DNA from: a virus
Virus record (IMG/VR): IMGVR_UViG_3300037493_003695
Location: 1 to 46,488 of that record
Direction: 5' to 3' (one strand)
Length of the DNA: 46,488 bases
Within the stretch, counting starts at the first letter, position 1. Every line of letters begins with the position of its first letter. Both the position numbers and the translations under genes were made by a program. Positions 6,746 through 13,258 of the stretch are shown in pieces. Below the pieces are notes generated by a model, which worked only from the letters and a program-made list of their open reading frames with translations, made no database searches and had not been told where the DNA came from.

Positions 6746-6778
6746 AAAAACACCCTTATCTATCCAACTTACAGGTGT
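6746..6778 (-). terminator. Terminator of the 7393-6745 RNA region
   Basis: ACACC/GGTGT stem with a ~20-nt loop and five T on the minus strand, placed just upstream of tRNA-Cys. Confidence 0.5.
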
Positions 6779-6958
6779 TATGGCTGTTCTCATTGCTGAG
6801 TTAGGAATAAACTGTCTTGCTCCCCTTCGTGATGGGTCTTACCGACCTTAGTAGTCAACTAGAAGGTAATATATATACAAACCTTCAACTCTTCCCTATG
6901 GTTATCACACCATTTCTCATCGTATGGGACGTACTATCTGATGATTAGTCAGAACGTG
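6779..6958 (-). ncRNA. Structured non-coding stretch between tRNA-like gene and terminator
   Basis: No open frame of useful length on either strand. Several hairpins are visible: GAAGGT/ACCTTC (6862-6867 with 6881-6886), GGTC/GACC (6835-6838 with 6844-6847) and TGGT/ACCA (6899-6902 with 6909-6912). It runs from the tRNA-like gene at 6959-7030 to the terminator at 6746-6778 and is less AT-rich than the coding DNA around it. Probably the 3' part of the RNA started from the promoter at 7422-7453. Function unknown. Confidence 0.45.
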
Positions 6959-7030
6959 TAGCCAGGACAGGATTCGAACCTATAATCTCCCTCGTTTTCC
7001 ATGGGGTGTTTCCAATTACACCACCTGACT
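6959..7030 (-). tRNA. tRNA-like gene with non-standard anticodon arm
   Basis: Acceptor AGTCAGG/CCTGGCT with A73, D-stem GTGT/ACAC, T-arm ATAGG-TTCGAAT-CCTGT, variable loop AGATT: all normal for a 72-nt class I tRNA. The anticodon arm reads CCCAT-GGAAAAC-GAGGG, with an A-A mismatch, a T-G pair and G at position 33 where U is universal. By position the anticodon would be AAA, but I would not trust this. Its 5' end is nearly the same as that of 7279-7393, so the two may be related. Confidence 0.5.
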
Positions 7031-7278
7031 ATGTTACTATCAGCTCTTCGGCATTCTACTCCCCGCAACACGGAACTGTATCTTACTTAGCCCATCGTCA
7101 GCGGTATGGGTACCGAAGTTCACTAATAGTTTGAGGATGAGAAGTCCTCTGTGTTGTAAGCATATTGTTACTTTTAACAACTTCCTTTTTTATCAATACC
7201 TCCTTTCTCAAGGGAACAACACGGTAAAAGACCTACCCTGGGACGCTGTTCTTATGGGTAGCGTAGTAGGTACTTTAG
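7031..7278 (-). ncRNA. Structured RNA with long paired domain, unknown class
   Basis: No convincing gene. A closed domain is formed by 7123-7130 with 7036-7043 (8 pairs, one G-U), continuing after a small internal loop with CTTCGG/CCGAAG (7113-7118 with 7046-7051), and enclosing CCCAT/ATGGG (7091-7095 with 7106-7110). Other hairpins: GAGGA/TCCTC (7133-7149), TTGTTA/TAACAA with a 4-nt loop (7165-7180) and CTACCC/GGGTAG (7233-7261). It is flanked on both sides by tRNA-like genes with the same acceptor sequence and is served by the promoter at 7422-7453. Confidence 0.55.
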
Positions 7279-7393
7279 TAGTCAGGGCCGGACTCGAACC
7301 GGATAAGTAACCTTACTTCTAATGGAATCTCCAAGTGTCGAGAACCACTAACTCTCAGGACTCGGGACCGTCCCTCATTACACCCACCTGACT
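7279..7393 (-). tRNA. tRNA-like gene with ~40-nt D-loop and 3-nt anticodon loop
   Basis: 115 nt. Acceptor AGTCAGG/CCTGACT with A73 and T-arm TCCGG-TTCGAGT-CCGGC are good. A GTGT/ACAC D-stem encloses about 41 nt (including GGGAC/GTCCC) instead of ~8. At the anticodon position is TGGA-GAT-TCCA, a perfect hairpin with three loop bases, followed by a variable arm AAGTAA/TTACTT. The same plan (D-loop hairpin plus 3-nt anticodon loop plus long variable arm) is seen at 3255-3359. First element after a host-type promoter. Confidence 0.5.
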
Positions 7394-7421
7394 ATTTTTT
7401 TAATCTCTCAAAGAACTTCAA

Positions 7422-7453
7422 CAAATATACAACAACTTTCTTATTCCGCCAAA
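7422..7453 (-). promoter_or_regulatory. Bacteroidetes-type promoter for the tRNA-like/ncRNA region
   Basis: TTTG, 20-nt spacer, TATATTTG on the minus strand. The -33 element lies inside the last codons of the 7441-7746 gene. The predicted start is ~22 nt before the tRNA-like gene at 7279-7393. Confidence 0.65.
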
Positions 7454-7746
7454 TCTTTTTCCACATCTTCATACCATTCTTCAACCGCAAACATTAATTG
7501 AATAAATTCACCACCATCTTCACTTGATTCGTACATCACGTGGAATCCACCTGTTGATGTGTTTGTTTTTTCTTCTAACGACATTTTTAACAATCGTCTT
7601 ACCTGTTGTCTCAATTCAGGTACAGTAGGAATACCTTCTTCAGCATCCTTCCACTCCCATTCCAATAGTTCCATTACTTTTAGGACTTTTTCAAAATTGA
7701 AGTAATCCATTACACCGTCAATCGCATCTTGTTGTTTCTGTGTCAT
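7441..7746 (-). CDS. Conserved-type phage protein, unknown function
   Basis: 101 residues, acidic, mostly helical. Contains MELLEWEWKDAEEGIPTVPE followed by LRQQVRRLLKMSLEE and a C-terminal GGFHVMYESSEDGGEFIQLM. This combination, a short helical acidic protein with an IPTVPELR segment, is familiar from uncharacterised phage proteins, but I cannot name a family. Own host-type promoter upstream; its own end contains the promoter of the RNA region below. Confidence 0.7.
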   Translation of the reverse strand: MTQKQQDAIDGVMDYFNFEKVLKVMELLEWEWKDAEEGIPTVPELRQQVRRLLKMSLEEKTNTSTGGFHVMYESSEDGGEFIQLMFAVEEWYEDVEKDLAE

Positions 7747-7767
7747 ATCCTTATCGTTTTGTAATTA

Positions 7768-7799
7768 CAAATATATGGCGATGTTCCTGTTAGTCCAAA
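7768..7799 (-). promoter_or_regulatory. Bacteroidetes-type promoter
   Basis: TTTG, 20-nt spacer, TATATTTG on the minus strand, 22 nt before the ATG at 7746. The -33 lies within the end of the 7790-7969 gene. Confidence 0.65.
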
Positions 7800-7969
7800 T
7801 TTTCTTTTGACTTTTCACTGAAATCTACATCGTACATCCCAGCTTCCTCGTCGTGTTTCATTAGTTCAATAAGTCCCCTCTTTGAAACAATCTTTCCAGC
7901 ATCGTTATCAAAGATACTATCCCATATCATCTGAAATGGATAGATTAATGTTTTCCAAAGTGTTTTCAT
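7790..7969 (-). CDS. Small protein, unknown function
   Basis: 59 residues, from the ATG at 7969 (MKTLWKTLIYPFQMIWDSIF). I prefer this start because the frame further upstream runs into tRNA-Gln. Amphipathic aromatic N-terminus that could touch a membrane, acidic C-terminus (DVDFSEKSKENLD). Lies 32 nt behind tRNA-Gln and is probably on the tRNA transcript. Confidence 0.6.
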   Translation of the reverse strand: MKTLWKTLIYPFQMIWDSIFDNDAGKIVSKRGLIELMKHDEEAGMYDVDFSEKSKENLD

Positions 7970-8001
7970 TTTGTTTAAGTTCTTTATGAAGTTTATAATA
8001 G

Positions 8002-8073
8002 TTGCCCCTGATGGATTCAAACCACCATTTTCTGAATCAAAATCAGATATCCTGTCCTTAGATGAAGGGGCAA
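8002..8073 (-). tRNA. tRNA-Gln (TTG)
   Basis: Acceptor TGCCCCT/AGGGGCA, anticodon stem TCTGA/TCAGA with loop TTTTGAT (anticodon TTG), T-loop TTTGAAT, A73. 72 nt, no CCA. Confidence 0.9.
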
Positions 8074-8080
8074 TATGGAG

Positions 8081-8115
8081 TGTAGTGGGGCTGCAGTCCC
8101 CTGAGGCTCCTACAC
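8081..8115 (-). other. Stem-loop spacer between tRNA-Asp and tRNA-Gln
   Basis: GTGTAG/CTACAC closes the spacer, with an inner GGG/CCC stem around CTGCAGT. It may be a processing signal or a short structured RNA. Confidence 0.5.
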
Positions 8116-8133
8116 AAAGTTATTCCTCTTTAG

Positions 8134-8206
8134 CGGCTCTACTGGAATTCGAATCCAGACCACACGGTGTGACAAACCGGCATTGTAACCATTCAACCAT
8201 AGAGCC
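8134..8206 (-). tRNA. tRNA-Asp (GTC)
   Basis: Acceptor GGCTCTA/TAGAGCC, anticodon loop TTGTCAC (GTC), T-arm CTGGA-TTCGAAT-TCCAG, discriminator G73 as expected for Asp. Confidence 0.9.
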
Positions 8207-8212
8207 AAAAAA

Positions 8213-8283
8213 AGCGGGTACCCGGATTCGAACCGAGACCAAAGACTTGGAAGGACCCTATACTACCATTATACTATACCCGC
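8213..8283 (-). tRNA. tRNA-Gly (TCC)
   Basis: Acceptor GCGGGTA/TACCCGC, D-loop AATGGTAG, anticodon loop CTTCCAA (TCC), T-arm TTCGAAT. One T-T mismatch in the anticodon stem. Confidence 0.87.
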
Positions 8284-8287
8284 TTAT

Positions 8288-8338
8288 AAAAAACCCACTT
8301 CGTCAGATTAACGGACTGACTGCCATATCGGAGGTGGG
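8288..8338 (-). terminator. Branched terminator-like hairpin
   Basis: On the minus strand CCCAC (8338-8334) pairs with GTGGG (8298-8294) and is followed by six T. Inside it GTCAG/CTGAC (8316-8320 with 8302-8306) forms a second stem. It separates tRNA-Phe from tRNA-Gly, so it may reduce rather than stop read-through. Confidence 0.5.
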
Positions 8339-8341
8339 GTT

Positions 8342-8359
8342 GTCCTGTTAATTCAGGAC
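8342..8359. other. Perfect inter-tRNA hairpin
   Basis: GTCCTG-TTAATT-CAGGAC, 6 pairs with a 6-nt loop, five bases beyond the 3' end of tRNA-Phe. Possible processing signal. Confidence 0.5.
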
Positions 8360-8363
8360 CTCG

Positions 8364-8439
8364 TGAGGTGAGTGGGAATCGAACCACACATCTTCGGTTT
8401 TTCAGACCGACGCGAACTGACCGCCTGCGCTATCACCCC
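8364..8439 (-). tRNA. tRNA-Phe (GAA)
   Basis: Acceptor GGGGTGA/TCACCTC with A73, anticodon stem TCGGT/ACCGA, loop CTGAAAA (GAA), T-loop TTCGATT. Confidence 0.9.
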
Positions 8440-8444
8440 ATTTG

Positions 8445-8516
8445 TCGAAAATGTACGAATCGAACGTCTCCTGAATGCCCCAAACATCCCATGCATACCA
8501 TTACACTTCATTCTCG
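8445..8516 (-). tRNA. tRNA-Pro (TGG)
   Basis: Acceptor CGAGAAT/ATTTTCG, anticodon stem GGATG/CATTC, loop TTTGGGG (TGG), T-loop TTCGATT. The T-stem has only three good pairs and position 8 is G, so it is somewhat degenerate. Confidence 0.75.
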
Positions 8517-8524
8517 AATTTTAG

Positions 8525-8596
8525 TAGTCATGTTGAGACTCGAACTCAAAATACAACAGTATCAGTGTTGCGTGATTACCATTTCACCACACGACT
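8525..8596 (-). tRNA. tRNA-Ile (GAT)
   Basis: Acceptor AGTCGTG/CATGACT with A73, anticodon stem CAACA/TGTTG, loop CTGATAC (GAT), T-arm TTGAG-TTCGAGT-CTCAA. Its first two bases overlap the TAG stop of the HNH gene. Confidence 0.88.
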
Positions 8597-9164
8597 ATTT
8601 ATTTAACTCTTCATGTATTTCTCTGTGACAATTAGCACAAACCATAATACATTTATCTAATTCATTTTTTAACTTATCCCAAGATAAAACTTTATAAGTA
8701 CCTATTCCAAAATCTTTTTCATTCGGATTTAAGTGGTGAAACTCTAACGCCGAATTACACCTATCATATCCACATCTCTCGCAACACCCACCCTTATAAG
8801 TTATGGCAGATTGTTTTAATTTTTGTCTATGGTACTTTAAATGATTATAGTTTCGTTTTTTTAATTCTTCGTCAGTCAATTTACGATATTTATTTATGGT
8901 ATGTTTAACAACCGTTGTTTTTGAAATGTTAAACTTATCCATACACTCTTTAATTGTATGTTCTTTATAATATTCATTCAACTCATTAATTGTATCTTGA
9001 GTTAATTTTTCTCTGTTTTCACTTACAAAGTTTCCCCCAACGTCATTATTATTACAATGATATGATATTGTACTTTTTGAACAATTCAAAATTTTAGATA
9101 TCTCATTATAATTTTTCCCTTCCTTTCTTAATTTTAATATTCCCTGTTTCAAACTCGTGTCCAT
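8595..9164 (-). CDS. HNH homing endonuclease with helix-turn-helix modules
   Basis: 189 residues, started at the ATG at 9164 because the late-type promoter motif lies at 9181-9188. Residues ~1-85 contain two helix-turn-helix-like segments (NYNEISKILNCSKSTISYH and ECMDKFNISKTTVVKH) that probably bind DNA. Residues ~120-189 form the HNH nuclease with zinc-knuckle Cys pairs: CERCG, LEFHHLNPNEKDF, MVCANCHREIHEE. It sits inside the tRNA cluster and ends on the first bases of tRNA-Ile, which is typical of a free-standing mobile endonuclease gene that spares its neighbours. Likely target: tRNA-cluster DNA of related phages. Confidence 0.88.
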   Translation of the reverse strand: MDTSLKQGILKLRKEGKNYNEISKILNCSKSTISYHCNNNDVGGNFVSENREKLTQDTINELNEYYKEHTIKECMDKFNISKTTVVKHTINKYRKLTDEELKKRNYNHLKYHRQKLKQSAITYKGGCCERCGYDRCNSALEFHHLNPNEKDFGIGTYKVLSWDKLKNELDKCIMVCANCHREIHEELNK

Positions 9165-9180
9165 TTTATTTCTTTTTTTA

Positions 9181-9188
9181 TATAAATA
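9181..9188 (-). promoter_or_regulatory. Late-type promoter motif TATTTATA
   Basis: Octamer 16 nt before the HNH ATG at 9164. It places the endonuclease under late control within an otherwise early tRNA region. Confidence 0.5.
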
Positions 9189-9232
9189 CATCACGGGTTC
9201 GAAAAATATTTAAAACTTATAAATAATGTTTG

Positions 9233-9305
9233 AGCCTCCTGTCGGATTCGAACCAACGACATCTTGTTTACAAAACAAGTGCTCTACCAACTGAGCTAAA
9301 GAGGC
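9233..9305 (-). tRNA. tRNA-Thr (TGT)
   Basis: Acceptor GCCTCTT/AGGAGGC, D-arm GCTCAGTTGGTAGAGC, anticodon stem CTTGT/ACAAG, loop TTTGTAA (TGT), T-arm TTCGAAT. Fully canonical. Confidence 0.93.
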
Positions 9306-9311
9306 TTGTTG

Positions 9312-9382
9312 CACGACAGCAGGGACTTGAACCCCGAACAACGGTTTTGGAGACCGGTATGATACCATTTCACCACTGACGT
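9312..9382 (-). tRNA. tRNA-Trp (CCA)
   Basis: Acceptor ACGTCAG/CTGTCGT (one T-T mismatch), anticodon loop CTCCAAA (CCA), T-arm CGGGG-TTCAAGT-CCCTG, discriminator G73 as expected for Trp. Confidence 0.87.
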
Positions 9383-9420
9383 GTATTTTCCCAATATGTC
9401 AAAGAACCTTGTTATAACAT

Positions 9421-9452
9421 CAAAAAAAAACCCCGAACTTTGTAGTTCAGGG
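9421..9452 (-). terminator. Terminator after the 37-codon gene
   Basis: CCCTGAACT/AGTTCGGGG hairpin with a 4-5 nt loop, then nine T on the minus strand. Confidence 0.85.
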
Positions 9453-9479
9453 TCCTTCTTTATATATTTGATGATACGA

Positions 9480-9593
9480 TTACATCTTATTAAGAACCCT
9501 AAACTTACGGCAATCCTGCCCCTTAATCGTAAACCAAGATTGGCCCACGTTTGTCGGGAGATTACTTACATTATGTGTTGAGTTCTGTTTCAT
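9480..9593 (-). CDS. Very small protein (37 aa), unknown function
   Basis: ATG at 9593, TAA at 9480. Sequence begins MKQNSTHNVSNLPTNVGQSW and ends KFRVLNKM; basic, one Cys, one Trp. I accept it as a gene because it fills exactly the space between a good host-type promoter (9622-9652) and a strong terminator (9421-9452), with AATAAGAAAC just before the ATG. A non-coding small RNA from the same unit is the alternative. Confidence 0.6.
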   Translation of the reverse strand: MKQNSTHNVSNLPTNVGQSWFTIKGQDCRKFRVLNKM

Positions 9594-9621
9594 TGTTTCT
9601 TATTAAATATCAATTGTTTTA

Positions 9622-9652
9622 CAAAAGTAGTATAAATTTCTTGTTATGTCAA
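9622..9652 (-). promoter_or_regulatory. Bacteroidetes-type promoter
   Basis: TTG(ACA), 20-nt spacer, TACTTTTG on the minus strand, 28 nt before the ATG at 9593. Confidence 0.65.
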
Positions 9653-9659
9653 GTTTTTT

Positions 9660-11129
9660 TTAAAATTTTAAAGATTGTTTACTTCTAAGAAATACCATCC
9701 TACCTGTTGTAAATTTTGAAACTTTAGATTTAATTTTACCTGGTAAAATATTATTCACCGGAGTATCTTTGTCAGCCCATATATATCGTTCACTTAATCC
9801 CCCACCTAATGATTGTTTTATTATTTTACCACTATTATATAGTTCATTATATTTTGCAATAACATCTAGTGTTTGTTTACTTTCAAACACATCAATTATA
9901 GTTGGTTTTAATTCAATAACATCACCTTTGTTGATAGTTTGTGATGGGTACTGTGAATTTTTTGAAGATATTGTTGTTACCGTATTTCCAATCCATTTAT
10001 ATTTTTTAGTTGCTTCGTCTAACGCAATTAATTTAGCGTTAATGATTTCATCTAAACTATTTTGATTATACGTTTTTCCGTTTTTTGAGTAAATGTATAT
10101 AGTTTTACCTGTCTGGGTTGTCTGAGTTGTTTTATTTGCGGTAGATTTAGTTGCCAAAGTACTAGAAGGGTCCAACACACCCGCATTTGCAGGGTTATTT
10201 TTATTAGTTATAATATTACCACATAAATCTAACACTAATACAGTTGTTTCTCTACTATCATTTCTAGCCATTAATGAAGTACAAGTGTGAATAATTACTA
10301 CACCATCTTTAGAAATTCTGATTTCAGGTGTTGCCGAGTGACAGGTACTGGTGTTACATTGTAACGATAATGTTAATAAACCATCTTTACTATTCTTAGC
10401 GATTTGTTCAGATTGTTCAGGAGTAACTCTAATTATAGGTGCCTTTACGTCACCTCCTCTACTACCGTTATTCAAATTCGCCGAACCAATAATAATACCA
10501 TTTAATTTAACATTAAACAAAGCTTCATTACATCTATGATTACCTCTACATGGAAATTTAGGGTCAGGATAGTCTGTATACATAACCTCAACCCCAAGTC
10601 CAACTAAACAAGCATCAGCTGGTTTAACTTCCATTTCAACTTTAACCCAAATATCTGTTTTAAATCTTGGGTCTTTCTTATTATCACCTTCAGTGTACTT
10701 CTGAGTTGGTTCAGAAAATATGAACGGTTCAAATGGGGGGATTGTTTTTAAATCTGTCCACCCCTCTAAAACCGATGAAATATATTTTTTCATAGTCTCA
10801 GCTCTTCGTTGTCTCAACCATCCTTTTGCAACTTCAGGTTTTCCCTGAGTTTCATTATCATGATTAGGTACCGCAGATTCACTTGAGGTTATTTTAATAA
10901 AGACAATTTTACCCTCACCCTCTTTTTGTTTTATAAATTGTTTAGCCGATTCAAGTTGTTTTTTAATTGAAGACTTAACACTTGAATGTAGTCCAGAGTG
11001 GTAACCTGACGCAAAATAATTTTGAGCAGAAATTTCAAATCTATCTTCCGAAGCAACTTCGTTGATTAAACCGTACAAAGATAATATTTCTTTTCTTTCC
11101 GATTCTGAAATTATAAATTTTTTAGACAT
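9660..11129 (-). CDS. Putative virion protein, partly OmpA-like
   Basis: 489 residues. The start MSKKFIISESERKEILSLYG, followed by LINE, holds two (I/L)xE triplets of the kind cut by T4-type prohead proteases. Residues ~60-120 (IVFIKITSSESAVPN...GWLRQRRAETMKKYISSVLEG) recall the peptidoglycan-binding OmpA fold in order and spacing (RAxxxxxY helix). The middle is beta-rich with paired Cys (PCRGNHRC, LQCNTSTCH); the C-terminal third is T/K-rich (TIYIYSKNGKTYNQNSLDEI). No signal peptide or membrane span. A perfect TATTTATA motif is 7 nt upstream. Structural role inferred, not proven. Confidence 0.65.
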   Translation of the reverse strand: MSKKFIISESERKEILSLYGLINEVASEDRFEISAQNYFASGYHSGLHSSVKSSIKKQLESAKQFIKQKEGEGKIVFIKITSSESAVPNHDNETQGKPEVAKGWLRQRRAETMKKYISSVLEGWTDLKTIPPFEPFIFSEPTQKYTEGDNKKDPRFKTDIWVKVEMEVKPADACLVGLGVEVMYTDYPDPKFPCRGNHRCNEALFNVKLNGIIIGSANLNNGSRGGDVKAPIIRVTPEQSEQIAKNSKDGLLTLSLQCNTSTCHSATPEIRISKDGVVIIHTCTSLMARNDSRETTVLVLDLCGNIITNKNNPANAGVLDPSSTLATKSTANKTTQTTQTGKTIYIYSKNGKTYNQNSLDEIINAKLIALDEATKKYKWIGNTVTTISSKNSQYPSQTINKGDVIELKPTIIDVFESKQTLDVIAKYNELYNSGKIIKQSLGGGLSERYIWADKDTPVNNILPGKIKSKVSKFTTGRMVFLRSKQSLKF

Positions 11130-11136
11130 AATAAAC

Positions 11137-11144
11137 TATAAATA
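11137..11144 (-). promoter_or_regulatory. Late-type promoter motif TATTTATA
   Basis: Octamer 7 nt before the ATG at 11129, overlapping the foot of the large hairpin at 11143-11190. Confidence 0.55.
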
Positions 11145-11190
11145 TCTATCAAGTTAGTTAATTGTGGATTATTAACTAACCTGATAGATA
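11143..11190. repeat. Large inverted repeat (20-nt arms, one mismatch)
   Basis: Arms 11143-11162 and 11171-11190 pair along 19 of 20 positions around the loop TGTGGATT. It lies between the end of the DUF932 gene and the late promoter of the next gene. It could be a terminator of the upstream transcript or an insulator. On the minus strand it is followed by only a short T run (ATTTATAG). Confidence 0.8.
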
Positions 11191-11209
11191 ATTTTTAAAT
11201 CTTGTCTAA

Positions 11210-11956
11210 TTAAACATAGGTCTCAGCAAGTTCCCAAAGTTTGGTGTTAATCATGTTGTCCATATTCAGAGATTGAATCCCCTTTACAGTACGAACATTA
11301 CGACCTTGTTGTTTGATGAATCCACCACGAATCAACTTCTCTTGAACGATATTGAAGGTATTCCATAGGTTATCGTCCTCATCACCATCACGAAGTGGGT
11401 TGATGATTGTCTCCAAAGTTAAAGTTGAGATGTCTTCGGTGTTTTTCCAACGGATACCCACCGCTTTAGATACGAAGTCGGCCTTTCTTTCTGTATCCAT
11501 TCTCACTTCCATCATACGGTCAACTGACTTCTGAATTTTCGGAGTGTTCAATACGAACTGCTCGGTAATCATCTCAACATCGTTCATACTCAAGTTCAAG
11601 TGAGATTGTCTCATATCCCCAAAGGTTGATACAGGAACTGTTAAACCATTTGAACATACTAAACGATACAATCCTGCTCCGATTTGAAGGGTTGATGTCC
11701 CGTTGTGTGAGTTAGTAATCACCGCCTCAAGTAATGAATCTCCAACTTGTGGTAATTCTGAATTACGAAGACGTACTTGGTGTTTACCGAATAAACCCTT
11801 ACCCACTTGTTTTGCTCCGCTAACTTCCCATCCATTTTGAATGAATTTGTCAACTACTTCAATGGTTGGAACCATGGTGTAACGGTCAGATAATTTTGAA
11901 AGCTTTTCTGTTTGGAAAAGTGCTGGGACTGTTGTTTTTAAATCTTGTATGTTCAT
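11210..11956 (-). CDS. DUF932 family protein
   Basis: 248 residues from the ATG at 11956 (MNIQDLKTTVPALF); the longer frame begins with TTG inside the promoter. It matches the DUF932 / phage-plasmid-like protein pattern: an N-terminal VPTIEVVDKFIQNGWEVSGA segment, SLLEAVITNSHNGTSTLQIG, then YRLVCSNGLTV and a helical C-terminal half. Members are frequent on phages and plasmids; their biochemical role is unknown. A host-type promoter 23 nt upstream suggests early expression. Confidence 0.85.
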   Translation of the reverse strand: MNIQDLKTTVPALFQTEKLSKLSDRYTMVPTIEVVDKFIQNGWEVSGAKQVGKGLFGKHQVRLRNSELPQVGDSLLEAVITNSHNGTSTLQIGAGLYRLVCSNGLTVPVSTFGDMRQSHLNLSMNDVEMITEQFVLNTPKIQKSVDRMMEVRMDTERKADFVSKAVGIRWKNTEDISTLTLETIINPLRDGDEDDNLWNTFNIVQEKLIRGGFIKQQGRNVRTVKGIQSLNMDNMINTKLWELAETYV

Positions 11957-11978
11957 AGTGTTTATTGTTTTGTGATTA

Positions 11979-12009
11979 CAAAGATACAAATAATATTTGG
12001 ATTGTCAAA
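11979..12009 (-). promoter_or_regulatory. Bacteroidetes-type promoter for the DUF932 gene
   Basis: TTTG, 19-nt spacer, TATCTTTG on the minus strand. Confidence 0.65.
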
Positions 12010-12071
12010 AAACAATTTAGAACTATTGATATGTTATATAAAAAATATTACATTTATTTAAAATAAATATT

Positions 12072-12695
12072 ATGCACAAAACTGCCGAACAAAACGCACA
12101 AAGATTTTTTGAAAAGTATGTTTACACTAATACTGAGGAATTAACCATTTTAGAAATTGGTTCGTACATTGGGGGGTTTAACATACGTTCACTTAACCCT
12201 AAAAACTCAAAGTACGTTGGTGTTGATTTATCCGAAGGACCAGGAGTTGATGTTGTATTAACAGACCCATATGTTTTACCATTTGACGATAACACCTTTG
12301 ATTATGTAGTAAGTTCTTCCTGCTTTGAACATATTGATTTCTTTTGGTTGTCATATTTAGAAATTATGAGAGTGTTAAAACCTTCAGGAGTTTTTTACTT
12401 GAACGCGCCTTCTAATGGAGATTTTCACCAATACCCTGTGGATAGTTGGAGGTTTTTCCCTGATAGTGGTCATTCATTAGTTAAATGGAGTAGTAGAAAC
12501 GGGTTTAACTCGGTCTTGTTAGAACAATACACAAGTAATAAAGACTCTGATATATGGTCAGACTATGTGGGTATCTTTTTAAAAGATTCAGATTATTTAA
12601 ATAAACATTCAAATAGGATTATTACAAATTTCCATAATTACACTAACGGTTCTGTATATCCTCATAACACATTATTAAAACAAAAAAAATGGTAG
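12072..12695 (+). CDS. Class I SAM-dependent methyltransferase (Methyltransf_11 type)
   Basis: 207 residues. Motif I LEIGSYIGGF binds SAM, the following acidic residue is in YVGVDLSEG, DPYVLPFDDNTFDYVVSSS forms motifs II-III, and SYLEIMRVLKPSGVFYLNAP is the post-I helix and strand typical of UbiE-like enzymes. First of three co-directional genes, overlapping the next by 7 nt. With a second methyltransferase and a glycosyltransferase behind it, a role in making or modifying a glycan (host surface or virion) is likely; the acceptor is unknown. Upstream DNA has only a weak ATTTATTT match to the late motif. Confidence 0.85.
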   Translation: MHKTAEQNAQRFFEKYVYTNTEELTILEIGSYIGGFNIRSLNPKNSKYVGVDLSEGPGVDVVLTDPYVLPFDDNTFDYVVSSSCFEHIDFFWLSYLEIMRVLKPSGVFYLNAPSNGDFHQYPVDSWRFFPDSGHSLVKWSSRNGFNSVLLEQYTSNKDSDIWSDYVGIFLKDSDYLNKHSNRIITNFHNYTNGSVYPHNTLLKQKKW

Positions 12696-13249
12696 AAAAT
12701 TTAAACAAAGATAAATTATATGTAATGAGAGACGAAAAGTATCGTCAAGGGTTAGAAGACCTAATTAACTATGTTAATACTTTTTCAAACACTAAAGAAA
12801 TGGTTATGGTTGAAATTGGCTCATACGCAGGAGAATCGACAGAACAATTCGCAAATAAATTTAAGAAAGTTATTGCTATTGACCCATTCTTAAACGATTA
12901 TGATGAGAATGACGTTACTTGTGACTATATGGATTTAACTGAGGTATTTAATGAATTTAATTCAAGAATATCAAAATACGATAACGTAACACATATTCGT
13001 AAGATATCTGATGATGCAATTAACGAATTAAAAGATTTAAAAGTCGACTTAGTATACATTGATGGGTTACACACTTATGACCAAGTAAAAACCGATATTG
13101 GAAACTACCTACCAATCATTAATGAGTCAGGTTTTATTTGTGGCCACGATTATCATATGGTATGGCAAGGTGTTGTAAACGCAATTCACGAGAAGTTAGG
13201 AAAACCTGACAAAATATTCCAAGATACTAGTTGGATTAAAAAAATTTAA
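12689..13249 (+). CDS. Class I methyltransferase (Methyltransf_24/CmcI type)
   Basis: 186 residues. VMVEIGSYAGESTEQFA is the SAM loop, KVIAIDPF carries the acidic ribose contact, and LVYIDGLHTYDQVKTDI with FICGHDYHM is the pattern of Methyltransf_24 proteins, which often methylate sugars or small molecules and use metal-binding D/H residues. Translationally coupled to the preceding methyltransferase and followed after 9 nt by the glycosyltransferase gene. Probably acts on the same glycan. Confidence 0.85.
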   Translation: MVENLNKDKLYVMRDEKYRQGLEDLINYVNTFSNTKEMVMVEIGSYAGESTEQFANKFKKVIAIDPFLNDYDENDVTCDYMDLTEVFNEFNSRISKYDNVTHIRKISDDAINELKDLKVDLVYIDGLHTYDQVKTDIGNYLPIINESGFICGHDYHMVWQGVVNAIHEKLGKPDKIFQDTSWIKKI

Positions 13250-13258
13250 TAATTTAAA

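Noticed and set aside
7031-7278. Short peptide gene on the minus strand (ATG near 7160, ~21 codons)
   Set aside because: It overlaps several strong helices and has no homology or promoter of its own.
7971-8628. Plus-strand open frames across the tRNA cluster
   Set aside because: They are read through the complement of well-formed tRNAs.
9190-9206. Plus-strand tRNA T-arm (GGGTTCGAAAAAT)
   Set aside because: No matching T-stem or other arms around it.
9385-9420. Promoter directly upstream of tRNA-Trp (TTTGACATATTGG)
   Set aside because: TTGACA is present but there is no -7/-10 element before the tRNA; a similar TTTGACATATGG before tRNA-Arg lies inside a gene end.
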